Assembly (NCBI RefSeq): GCF_000227685.2
Contig: NZ_CP007029.1
Location: forward strand, 966,501-1,030,500
DNA length: 64,000 nt
Reading direction: 5' to 3'
DNA from: Thioalkalivibrio paradoxus ARh 1
GTDB lineage: Bacteria > Pseudomonadota > Gammaproteobacteria > Ectothiorhodospirales > Ectothiorhodospiraceae
Shown: in pieces, positions 43,375-52,000 of the stretch
How the letters are laid out: every line of letters begins with the position of its first letter
Position numbering within the stretch: position 1 is the first letter of the stretch
Translations under genes and position numbers: made by a program
The notes under the pieces: generated by a model
Seen by the model: the letters and a program-made list of their open reading frames with translations, nothing else
Database searches by the model: none
Told to the model about the DNA's origin: nothing

Positions 43375-44010
43375 ATGCTGACAGTGATTGGCAACCTCAA
43401 GGGTGGCACCGGCAAGAGTACGGTCGCGTTCAACCTGGCACTGTGGGTGCTGAGCAACAAGCGTACGGTCTTGGCTGTCGACCTCGATCCGCAGGCGACG
43501 CTGACCGATGTGATTCGTGTGCGTGAAGAAGAAGGTTATTCGCCGTCGCTGGAGCTGTCGCAGAGCCTAGAAGAAGCCCTGCACGCGAGCGACAAGTATC
43601 AAGAGATCATCGTCGATGTCGGCCCCTCCGACCTCGGCACCATGTATGCGGCGATCCTCGCGGCCGACCAGGTCGTGATTCCGGTGCCGCCGAGCCAGGC
43701 GGATGTCTGGTCCACGCAGCGCTTTGTGCGCAAGATCCTGGAACTGCGCGGCGACCGGGAGAAGCCCGAGATCGTCGGGTTCATCAACCGTGCCGATACC
43801 CACCAGGCCGTGCGCGAGTCGGACGAGGCCTTTGGTGCTTTGGGTATGATCGACGGCCTGAGGGCGGTACGCCCGCGCCTGCGCCAGCGTATGGCCTTTC
43901 GCCGCTCGTTCAGCGAGGGGCTGTCGGTGCACGAGCTGGAGCGCCGGGGTAAGGCAGCGCACGAGCTGGATGAGTTGGCCAGGGCGCTCTTCCGAAAGTC
44001 CCGCCGGTGA
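43375..44010 (+). CDS. orphan ParA/MinD-type ATPase
   Basis: A 211-residue ParA-superfamily ATPase. Deviant Walker A KGGTGKST (9-16), Walker A' DLDPQ (36-40), Walker B-type IIVDVGPSD, and PVPPSQADVWSTQRFV. No N-terminal HTH, so it is the short type that positions cargo such as chemoreceptors, carboxysomes or conjugation machinery rather than a plasmid ParA. No parB or parS is nearby. It is followed by membrane proteins and a dynamin-like GTPase. Partner unknown; possible partners are the adjacent membrane proteins. Confidence 0.9.
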   Translation: MLTVIGNLKGGTGKSTVAFNLALWVLSNKRTVLAVDLDPQATLTDVIRVREEEGYSPSLELSQSLEEALHASDKYQEIIVDVGPSDLGTMYAAILAADQVVIPVPPSQADVWSTQRFVRKILELRGDREKPEIVGFINRADTHQAVRESDEAFGALGMIDGLRAVRPRLRQRMAFRRSFSEGLSVHELERRGKAAHELDELARALFRKSRR

Positions 44011-44049
44011 TACCGGGGGGTTCCCATGCACAACCGATGTAGGTGACTC

Positions 44050-45093
44050 ATGTCTGCGGTACGCACTTTCTTGCGGAAGTACTGGATCCTGCTCGTCATT
44101 CTGCTCTGGGTGATTGCCTGGGCCAACCGGGACTGGCTGGCGGGAGGCACTGCGTCGGATTCAGCCCCAGCGGAGATGACTACCGAGGCGGCGGCGGTTC
44201 CGGATGAACCCGAAGCGGTAGCCGAAGCCCCGGCGCCGGCAGTGCCGGACGAGCCTGATACGGTGGCCGAGGCCCCGGTGCCGGCAGTGCCGGACGAGCC
44301 TGATGCGGTGGCCGAGGCCGCTGCGCCGGCAGTGCCGGACGAGCCCGACGCGGTGGCCGAGGCCCCGGCGCCGGCCGGTCCGGACGAAACCGCAGCGGTA
44401 GCCGAAGCCCCAGCGCCGGCAGTGCCGGACGAGCCTGAGACGGTGGCCGAGGCCGCTGCGCCGGCGGTTCCGGAGGAGCCTGAGACGGTGGCCGAGGCCC
44501 CGGCGCCGGCAGTGCCGGAGGAGCCCGAGGCGGCGGTCGAAGCCCCGGCGCCGGCAGTGCCGGAGGAGCCCGAGGCGGCGGTCGAAGCCCCGGCGCCGGC
44601 AGTGCCGGAGGAGCCTGAGACGGTGGCCGAGGCCCCTGCGCCGGCAGTGCCGGAGGAGCCTGAGACGGTGGCCGAGGCCCCGGCGCCGGCAGTGCCGGAT
44701 GAGCCCGAGGCGGCGGTCGAAGCCCCGGCGCCGGCAGTGCCAGAGGAGCGCGACGCGGTTGCTGACGCCGATGCCCCCGGAGTGGTCGCGTCTGCGGATC
44801 TTCTTGCCGAAGCTCGGTCGGCCTTTCGCAGCCGCGGGCCGCGTGCGGCGGCGCAGGTGCTGGCAGCGGGTCTGGAGGGCGTCGCGCCCGATGCGCCCGA
44901 GCGGGCCGACCTCTATGGTGAGTTGGGCAATTTCCATTTCGCGGCGGGAGACACTCGCCGCGCACTCGCTGCGTTTGATGACGCGCTGCGGGCGCTGCCC
45001 GAGAACGAGCGGGCGTCGATGCTGCGGCGTCTTGCTCCTGTCTACGACCGTTTCCATCCGTCCGGCCGCGCATATCTGGAGCGATTCAGGTAG
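44050..45093 (+). CDS. membrane-anchored Pro/Ala/Glu repeat protein with C-terminal TPR
   Basis: A 347-residue protein. An N-terminal anchor (WILLVILLWVIAWA, residues ~12-26) follows the charged start MSAVRTFLRKY. Residues 49-243 are 13 near-perfect 15-residue repeats of the type AVPDEPEAVAEAPAP, an extended acidic Pro/Ala spacer like that of TonB. The C-terminal ~100 residues look like a TPR pair (AAAQVLAAGL ... LYGELGNFHFAAGDTRRALA). An inner-membrane protein with a long rod reaching a folded TPR tip; topology ambiguous. It starts 39 bp after parA. Confidence 0.8.
   Translation: MSAVRTFLRKYWILLVILLWVIAWANRDWLAGGTASDSAPAEMTTEAAAVPDEPEAVAEAPAPAVPDEPDTVAEAPVPAVPDEPDAVAEAAAPAVPDEPDAVAEAPAPAGPDETAAVAEAPAPAVPDEPETVAEAAAPAVPEEPETVAEAPAPAVPEEPEAAVEAPAPAVPEEPEAAVEAPAPAVPEEPETVAEAPAPAVPEEPETVAEAPAPAVPDEPEAAVEAPAPAVPEERDAVADADAPGVVASADLLAEARSAFRSRGPRAAAQVLAAGLEGVAPDAPERADLYGELGNFHFAAGDTRRALAAFDDALRALPENERASMLRRLAPVYDRFHPSGRAYLERFR
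44194..44778 (+). repeat. 13 x 45-bp tandem repeat inside the rod/TPR gene
   Basis: Thirteen in-frame 45-bp units (15 codons each) encode the acidic Pro/Ala rod. Several neighbouring units are identical at DNA level, for example two successive EEPEAAVEAPAPAVP units, showing recent expansion by slippage or unequal crossing-over. The copy number probably varies between strains. Confidence 0.85.
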
Positions 45094-45191
45094 AATATTA
45101 GGAGGTTCTGAAATGGTGGGCGGCAAGCAGGGCAGCCTCAACCGGGGGCCGAGCCCCGGCGCTTATCGGTCGCCGACGACGGGGATGCTGG

Positions 45192-45779
45192 ATGCGGTTG
45201 GTGCGGAACGTGCTCGCCCTGGTGGGGCTGCTAACGCTGGTGGCGATCGGTGGCCTGATCCTCGTCCTCGAGCCCTATATGCACAAGGTGCGCAGCCTCG
45301 ATGAGGCTGCGCTCGGCGTTTATTCCGAGGTTGCACGAACGATACTTGCCACCGGTGATCCGACGGCGGCACTCGTCTACCAGCGCAGTGTCGCAGCCGG
45401 GCTCACGGTTGCGGATGTCGAGATTGCGCTTGGCAGGGCCGCCGAGGCGGCGGACCTGCACACACTGGGAGCGCTGTCGGTCGATCGGCAGGTGCGGAAC
45501 CGGGCGGGCGTGGGGTTTCCGTTCCTGAAGGTCTACCTGTTCTGCGAACCCGAGCTGGCTGCGGACCTGATCCGCCATACCACGGCGATGGCGGCGTTTC
45601 TTCCCTGCAGGATCATCTTGCACGAGGATGAACGTGGTGGGCTCTGGCTGATGACGCCGAATCTCGACCTGGTGATTCATGGCGGCCGACCCTTGCCGAT
45701 CGCGCTGCAGGAGCGCGCGCTGGGTCTGCAGTCGACGCTGCGGGAGATCGTGGACCGCGCTGCGGCGGGTGATGATTGA
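45192..45779 (+). CDS. membrane-anchored DUF302-domain protein
   Basis: A 195-residue protein: N-terminal hydrophobic helix (VLALVGLLTLVAIGGLILVL), a ~90-residue middle and a C-terminal DUF302-type domain (YLFCEPELAADLIRHTTAMA, FLPCRIILHEDERGGLWLMT). DUF302 folds are found in sulfur and stress proteins of unknown mechanism; two Cys are in this domain. A strong AGGAGG at 45100 precedes a different, overlapping ORF, while this ATG at 45192 has only a weak GGGGA. Part of the ParA-dynamin run. Confidence 0.75.
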   Translation: MRLVRNVLALVGLLTLVAIGGLILVLEPYMHKVRSLDEAALGVYSEVARTILATGDPTAALVYQRSVAAGLTVADVEIALGRAAEAADLHTLGALSVDRQVRNRAGVGFPFLKVYLFCEPELAADLIRHTTAMAAFLPCRIILHEDERGGLWLMTPNLDLVIHGGRPLPIALQERALGLQSTLREIVDRAAAGDD

Positions 45780-45833
45780 ACCCGGCCGGCGGCATCGCCG
45801 AGCCCCTATTCCATTTTGGCTGGAACTGACGTA

Positions 45834-46376
45834 ATGAGTGAATTCGACTATCGTAACGACGCCCGGCACGTGGATCCGGACGAGTACGACGTACGTTCCC
45901 GACGACTGCAGTTGATCGTCTATTCTTCGCTGGTCGCGTTCGTGGTGCTCGCGGTGTACGGGTTCTGGCTGATCACAAGCCTGACCCGGGACGTGAGCCG
46001 TCTCGCGATCGAGATGTCGGCGATGACCCGGACGATCGACCGGGAGATGACGGTGATGGCGGCGAAGATGGGCGACATCGACGAACGCATGGTGTACATC
46101 AACGAGAACATGGTCTCCATGAACGAAAATATGCTCGCGATGAACCGCAACATCGCCTCGATGACCCGGGACATCGGCACGATGAACGTCAATATCCGCT
46201 CGATGTCTTCGGACACGAAGACCATGGCGGGGTCGACCCTGCACATGCAGCGCGACATGTGGAGTCTGAACCGCAACGTGTCGGGCCCGCTCGGCATGAT
46301 GAATTCGTTCAACCCGTTCAGTGGCAATCCCGGTCCGTTCCCTGGATCGCCGGCCCCGTTCTTTCCCCAGCACTGA
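45834..46376 (+). CDS. membrane-anchored coiled-coil protein
   Basis: A 180-residue protein: cytoplasmic N-terminus (DYRNDARHVDPDEYDVRSRR), one span (LIVYSSLVAFVVLAVYGFWLI), then a long regular coiled coil with repeated Met/Asn/Glu heptads (DERMVYINENMVSMNENMLA, MNRNIASMTRDIGTMNVNI) to about residue 150, and a Pro/Phe-rich tail (GNPGPFPGSPAPFFPQH). No family recognised; it resembles methyl-accepting or tether-type coiled coils. Start at 45834. It precedes the dynamin-like gene by 45 bp and could be its membrane tether. Confidence 0.72.
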   Translation: MSEFDYRNDARHVDPDEYDVRSRRLQLIVYSSLVAFVVLAVYGFWLITSLTRDVSRLAIEMSAMTRTIDREMTVMAAKMGDIDERMVYINENMVSMNENMLAMNRNIASMTRDIGTMNVNIRSMSSDTKTMAGSTLHMQRDMWSLNRNVSGPLGMMNSFNPFSGNPGPFPGSPAPFFPQH

Positions 46377-46421
46377 GGCCGTCGCCAGGGCGGCCCTCCA
46401 GACCTACGACACGGAGCTTGC

Positions 46422-47957
46422 ATGTTCAACCGTCCCGGCAACCGAGTGAGTCAGCAACTAAGTCGCCTCAGCAACCGTCTGTCGGAGGAAAACCCGGCGC
46501 TGGAAGGGGTTGTGAGCCCATTCCAGGCCCTGGACCGGGTCGGATACGCGGCGGGCCTGCTCGATCCGGAGGAAGAGTCTTACGCCTTCACCATTTCCTG
46601 GTGGCCGATGATCGCGGTGCTTGGCACCTTCTCGGCCGGCAAGTCGACGTTCATCAACGAGTACATCGGAACCACGGTACAGCGCAGCGGGAGCCAGGCG
46701 GTCGACGACCGTTTCACCGTGATCAGCTATGGCACCAGCGACAAGGTCCAGGAGCTTCCCGGGCTGGCGCTGGATGGCGATCCGCGGTTTCCGTTCTACC
46801 GGGTCAGCGACGAGATCGAACGGCTCAGTGACGGAGGAGGCCGCACGGTCGATCATTTCCTGGCGATGAAAACGGTTCGATCCGAGCGCCTGCGGGGGCG
46901 CATTCTGATCGACTCGCCGGGATTCGATGCCGACGAGCAGCGGGCGACGATCCTGCAGCTGACCGACCACATCATCGATCTGTCGGATCTGGTGCTGGTC
47001 TTCTTCGACGCCCGGCATCCGGAACCCGGTGCGATGCGCGACACGCTCGAACACCTCGTCAATCGTGTCGCGGCACGCAATGACTTCACCAAGCTGGTGT
47101 TCATCCTGAACCAGATCGACACGACCTGGCGCGAGGACAACCTCGAGGAAGTGGTATCGGCCTGGCAGCGGGCCGTGGTGCGTCAGGGCACGGCGACCGG
47201 CCGCTTTTACTGCCTGTACAACCCGAGCGCGGCGGTCGAGATCGGCGACGAGAAGGTACGCGCGCGCTACGAGTACAAGTCGGCCCAGGACCGGGAGGAG
47301 ATTCACCACAAGATCGCCGAGATCAGTTCTTCGCGTTCCTACCGCATCGTCGGGGCGATGCAGGCCATCGCCGAGTCGATCGAGATGGACGCCCTGCCGG
47401 CGCTGACACGCGCACTCGGCCGCTGGCGTCGGCGCGTCGTGCAGGCGAACGCGCTGTTGATGGGCGTGGTACTGGCGGTGGCGATCTGGGCCGGCCAGTC
47501 GCTGACCGGCGGCTTCGCTCCGTGGTTCGATGGCACCCTGACCCAGTCGATGCGGGACCACCCGGTGATTTCGACCTTGGTGGTGCTGCTTTTCGCAGGC
47601 GTGCTTCTCGGGATCCATTATTTCAATCGTGGCTGGGTCGCGCAGCGCATCGCGCGGACGCTGCCAAACGAAACCGCGTCCGGAAACTGGCGCGCGGCGT
47701 TTCTTCGCAACACGGCCTTCTGGCGTTCGATCTTCCTCAAGGCGCCGGCAGGGCTGGGACGGGGCGCGATCCGGCAGCTCCATGCGCTGCGTGAACAGGC
47801 CGAGACCTACGTGCAGCGCCTCAACGATCAGTTCATGGATGAAGGGCATCCACCGTCCGCGACGGAGCCGGCCCATGCGGCGGCGCCTTCCGGTCAGCGC
47901 GAGCAGCCGGCGCCAGACGCGGGAGGCCGTGCCGCACGCTCCGATGCCGCGGGGTAG
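46422..47957 (+). CDS. dynamin-like GTPase with two membrane segments
   Basis: A 511-residue large GTPase. G1 GTFSAGKST (68-76), G2-type Thr near 100, G3 DSPGF (164-168), G4 NQID (230-233; NQ replaces NK). Two hydrophobic helices (~343-359 and ~382-400) form a hairpin or paddle that inserts in the membrane, and the C-terminal ~110 residues are helical (EQAETYVQRLNDQFMDEG), then disordered. This is bacterial-dynamin architecture, used for membrane remodelling. Not linked to a second dynamin. Last large gene of the ParA run. Confidence 0.85.
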   Translation: MFNRPGNRVSQQLSRLSNRLSEENPALEGVVSPFQALDRVGYAAGLLDPEEESYAFTISWWPMIAVLGTFSAGKSTFINEYIGTTVQRSGSQAVDDRFTVISYGTSDKVQELPGLALDGDPRFPFYRVSDEIERLSDGGGRTVDHFLAMKTVRSERLRGRILIDSPGFDADEQRATILQLTDHIIDLSDLVLVFFDARHPEPGAMRDTLEHLVNRVAARNDFTKLVFILNQIDTTWREDNLEEVVSAWQRAVVRQGTATGRFYCLYNPSAAVEIGDEKVRARYEYKSAQDREEIHHKIAEISSSRSYRIVGAMQAIAESIEMDALPALTRALGRWRRRVVQANALLMGVVLAVAIWAGQSLTGGFAPWFDGTLTQSMRDHPVISTLVVLLFAGVLLGIHYFNRGWVAQRIARTLPNETASGNWRAAFLRNTAFWRSIFLKAPAGLGRGAIRQLHALREQAETYVQRLNDQFMDEGHPPSATEPAHAAAPSGQREQPAPDAGGRAARSDAAG

Positions 47958-48056
47958 CGGCGGCATCAGGTCCTCGCAACGGTTGACCGTAGGTGCTAAA
48001 TGCGCATAAAATAAAGGGTTTAGAGAATACCCGCGCGATCGGGCAGGAGCGATACG

Positions 48057-48218
48057 ATGACAATTCTGGCATGGATCATGTTTGTTCTGGCGATGGTTTT
48101 GGTCCCGGTCTCAGTATGGGCGAGCCTCGCGGCCCTTGGGGTTTGTGCAGGTTGCGCGCTGGTCCGGGACTGGCGGCGCGATCGAGAACTGGAGACACCG
48201 CAGGGTAAGGGTGTCTGA
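48057..48218 (+). CDS. 53-residue membrane protein
   Basis: A short ORF with CAGGAGCG 8 nt before its ATG at 48057. It encodes two adjacent hydrophobic stretches (ILAWIMFVLAMVLVPVSVWA, SLAALGVCAGCALV) then a charged end RDWRRDRELETPQ. No family recognised. It lies between the dynamin-like gene and dsrE2. Support is the ribosome site and the membrane pattern. Confidence 0.5.
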   Translation: MTILAWIMFVLAMVLVPVSVWASLAALGVCAGCALVRDWRRDRELETPQGKGV

Positions 48219-48298
48219 GCAGAAAATGCCTGGTTGTCGTAGATGCCGGATTCGCGCCTGAGCGTCAGGCAGGCGGATCTTCTCGGTCTCGCCGGTTG

Positions 48299-48337
48299 CG
48301 CGCCGCAGCAGGTTTGAACCAACCCTGCTGCGGCGCG
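48299..48337. promoter_or_regulatory. strong inverted repeat upstream of dsrE2
   Basis: Perfect 14-bp arms (CGCGCCGCAGCAGG at 48299-48312, CCTGCTGCGGCGCG at 48324-48337) around an 11-nt loop, about 155 bp before dsrE2. No U-tract follows, so it is either a terminator for the upstream small gene or a leader-RNA structure; which is unclear. Confidence 0.5.
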
Positions 48338-48491
48338 GTGCTGTAATCGCAGGACCAGGGCCCGGCGGGATCAGTTCGGTTCCGGCCCAGACCGGAGCCG
48401 TAGCGGGCCGGCCGGTTTCTTCGGGAATTCCGTGGCGGTTGTCGTTTCGGGCGCCACGCCGTACATCGACCAAAGTTTGGGGATATTCGAC

Positions 48492-48962
48492 ATGAGTGAC
48501 AGCAAGAAACTGGCCATTATCGCGACCAAGGGCAGCCTGGACTGGGGGTATCCCCCGTTCATCCTGGCTTCCACCGCGGCAGCGCTCGGGTACGACGTTG
48601 AGGTGTTCTTCACGTTCTACGGGCTGCAGCTCCTGAAGAAGAAGATGGATCTGCAGGTCAGCTCGCTCGGTAACCCGGGCATGCCGATGCCAATGCCCGT
48701 GCCGGTTCTGCTCCAGGCGCTTCCGGGCATGCAGCGCATGATGACGGTGATGATGAAGCAGAAAATGAAGGCCAAGGGGGTTGCGAGCCTGGAGGACCTG
48801 CGCGAACTCTGCATGGAAGCGGAAGTCCGCATGATTGCTTGTCAGATGACGGTGGATCTGTTCGAGATGGATACTGGCGAATTCATCGACGGTGTCGAGT
48901 ACGCCGGGGCTGCCGCGTTCTTCGAGTTCGCCGGCGAAGCCGATATCTGCCTGTTCATCTGA
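48492..48962 (+). CDS. DsrE2-family protein
   Basis: A 156-residue protein of the DsrE/DsrF/DrsH group: LAIIATKGSLDWGYPPFILA, VEVFFTFYGLQLLKKK, PGMPMPMPVPVLLQALPG, then ELCMEAEVRMIACQMTVDLF with conserved Cys107 and Cys117 and DGVEYAGAAAFFEFA. DsrE2 proteins handle cytoplasmic sulfur atoms with TusA and rhodanese in sulfur oxidisers, and C117 is in the family's active position. rhd-tusA neighbours are absent here. ATG at 48492; strong terminator after. Confidence 0.87.
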   Translation: MSDSKKLAIIATKGSLDWGYPPFILASTAAALGYDVEVFFTFYGLQLLKKKMDLQVSSLGNPGMPMPMPVPVLLQALPGMQRMMTVMMKQKMKAKGVASLEDLRELCMEAEVRMIACQMTVDLFEMDTGEFIDGVEYAGAAAFFEFAGEADICLFI

Positions 48963-48973
48963 GTTCCGCCCCG

Positions 48974-49023
48974 AACGCGAACGCCCCCGCGCGCCCTTGA
49001 TGGCGCGGGGGCGTTCGCGTTTC
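48974..49023 (+). terminator. Rho-independent terminator after dsrE2
   Basis: A 19-bp stem (48974-48992 and 49003-49021) around a 10-nt loop, followed by TTCT. It also lies 75 bp from the convergent dnaE2 stop and could act in both directions. Confidence 0.82.
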
Positions 49024-49098
49024 TGGTCCAGGGGTCCGCCCGGATCCCGAACCCGGTCGTGTGGCGGCCGCCAGGCACAACACCGCCGTCTCTCCACG

Positions 49099-52000
49099 TC
49101 ATCCGAAGTCCCGCGATCGTACGGCCAGCGTGCCCAGCCAGGCGCTGCGGTCTCGCAGCCGTTGTGCGACCAGGTGGGTTACGCCGTCTTCCTGCTGCAG
49201 AACGCCGGTCACCTCGAGCAGTCGCGCGTGGATGACCGCTGCGCGCGCCTTTTCCACCAGCGCCGGCCAGACGATCACATTCACTGTGCCCGACTCGTCT
49301 TCCAGAGTCAGAAACACGGTACCCTTCGCTGAACCTGGCCGCTGCCGGGTGATCACGACACCCGTGTAGCGCACGCGGGCGCGCGGGCCGCCGGCGATCA
49401 GCTCGACCGCGGTGGGAATGCCGGCCAGTCCCGGGTGTCCGCGCAGCAGGGCCAACGGGTGCGGTCCCAGCGTCAGGCCGGTGCCGGCGTAGTCCTGCAG
49501 CAGATCCTCCGCGATCGTCGGTGCAGGCAGCATCGGAACGGCTGCGGGCCGCGAAACCCCGGCAGCGGGAAACAGCGGCAATGGCGGCTCGACCGCCTGG
49601 GTATCCCAGCGTGCGCGATGCCGGTTCCCGGCCAGCCGGGCGAGCGCTCCGGCCTGTGCCAGCCGCGTGGCTTCGGCGCGATCGAGGCGCGCGCGGATCA
49701 CCAGATCGGCGCTATCCCGAAATGGCCGTTCGACGCGCGCTGCCACGATGCGCTTCGCACTGTCGGCGTGCAGACCGCGCACCATCGAGAGCCCCAGGCG
49801 CAGCGCCAGATCGCGACCTTCCCTGCGCTCGCCGGCATTCCCTGAGCGATTCCCGGCGCTGGCTTGACCACCGCCTCGATTACTGCCATCACTCCGGGCA
49901 CTGCCACGGCCCTCGGGGCTGCCAGCCGTGTTGCTGAAGACAGCTTCGACGCTGCAGTCGGCGAGGCTTGCGGTCACGTCGATCGGCCGGACCTCGACTC
50001 CGTGGCGGCGTGCGTCGGCGACGATCTGCGCCGGGGCGTAGAAGCCCATCGGCTGGCTGTTCAGCAACGCGCAGGCGAAGATCGCCGGTTCCCGGCACTT
50101 GAACCAGGCCGAGACGTAGCTGATCAGCGCAAAGCTCGCCGAGTGCGACTCAGGGAACCCGTATTCGCCGAAACCCAGGATCTGCTGGTAGATCTGCTCG
50201 GCGAAGGTGGCCGGGTAGCCGCGTTTGCGCATGCCGTCCAGCAGCCGGTCGCGGTACTTCGCGAGGTTTCCGGTGCGGCGCCAGGCGCCGATCGCGCGGC
50301 GCAGGCCGTCCGCCTCGCCAGCGCTGAAGCCGGCCGCGACCATCGCCAGCTCGATCACCTGTTCCTGGAAGATCGGCACCCCGAGCGTGCGCTCGAGTAC
50401 CCGTTTCACCTCCGGGCCCGGGTAGGTCACCGGTTCGCGTTTCTGCCGGCGGCGCAGGTAGGGATGCACCATCCGGCCCTGGATCGGGCCGGGGCGCACA
50501 ATCGCGATCTCGATCACCAGGTCGTAGAAGGTCTCGGGTTGCAGGCGCGGCAGCATGCTCATCTGCGCGCGCGACTCGATCTGGAACACGCCGACGGTAT
50601 CCGCCTGTTGCAGCATCGCGTAGACCACCGGGTCCTCGGCCGGCACGTCGGCGAGCCCCCAGTGCTGGTTCCGGTGCCGCGCGAGCAGTTCCAGGCAGCG
50701 GCGCAGGCAGGAGAACATCCCCAGCGCGAGGATGTCGATCTTCAGCAGGCCCAGTGCGTCGAGGTCGTCCTTGTCCCACTGGATCACGGTGCGCCCGGCC
50801 ATCGCGGCGTTCTCGATCGGCACCAGTTCGTCCAGCCGCCCGGCGGCGATCACGAAGCCGCCGGTGTGCTGCGACAGGTGCCGGGGAAAGCCGCGCAGGA
50901 TCTGCGCCAGTGTCTGCCACTGCCGGGCCAGGGGCCCGTCCGGGTCGAGCCCCACCTCCTGCAGACGCTCGCGCGGGATGCCGTCGTCCCACCAGGCCAT
51001 GTTCGCGGTCAGCGCGTCGATGCGCGCACGGCTGATGCCCAGTGCCCGGCCGACGTCGCGCAATGCGCTGCGGCGCCGGTAGCGGATCACGGTCGCGGTC
51101 AGTGCCGCGCGTTCGCGTCCGTAGCGCCGGTAGAGGTACTGGATCACCTCCTCGCGCCGCTCGTGCTCGAAGTCGACGTCGATATCGGGAGGCTCATTGC
51201 GTTCGCGCGAGATGAAACGCTCGAACAGCATATTCGAGCGCGCCGGGTCCACCGCGGTGATGCCGAGCGCGTAGCAGACCGCGGAGTTCGCGGCCGAGCC
51301 GCGACCCTGGCACAGGATGCCGCGCTCGCGGGCGAAACGCACGATGTCGTGCACGGTGAGAAAGTAGGGTTCGTAGCCGAGGTCGGCGATGATCGCGAGT
51401 TCGTGCTCGAGTTGCGCCTGGACTTTCTCCGGCGTGCCTTCGGGCCAGCGCTCCAGGCAGCCCTGCTCGACCAGCCGCCGCAGCCAGGGCCCGGGCTGCT
51501 CGCCGGCGGGGATCGCGTCGGTGGGGTACTGATAGCGGACCTCGTCCATGTGGAATCGGCAGCGGTCCGCCACCCTCAGGGTTTCGGCGAGCCAGGCCGC
51601 AGGGTAGAGCCGGGTGAGTTCGTCGCGCGGGCGCAGGCAGCGTTCGCCGTTCGGGAACAGCGCCGGCGCGGCTTCGGCGACCGTGGATTTCCGCCGCAGC
51701 GCGGTCAGTACATCCTGCAGCGCGCGCCGTCCGCGCAGATGCATCAGTACGTCTCCGCAGGCGAGCACCGGGATTCCGCTGGCCGTGGCCAGAGTCTCGG
51801 CCCGGGCCCGCAGCAACGTGTCGTCAGGGCTGCGCACCAGCGTGACCGCCAGGTGCAGCTGCTGTGCCGATACCGCTCGACCCAGCCACTCCGCCCAATC
51901 GAGATCCCTGCGCAAGAATGCCGCGTCCGGGTCTTCGCAGCGGGTCTCGATACGCCACAACACCTCGCAGCCCGGCAGCCCGGACCACTCGGGCCGTAAC

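Noticed and set aside
44194-44778. CRISPR array
   Set aside because: The repeats are contiguous, in frame and encode a Pro/Ala rod; there are no spacers.
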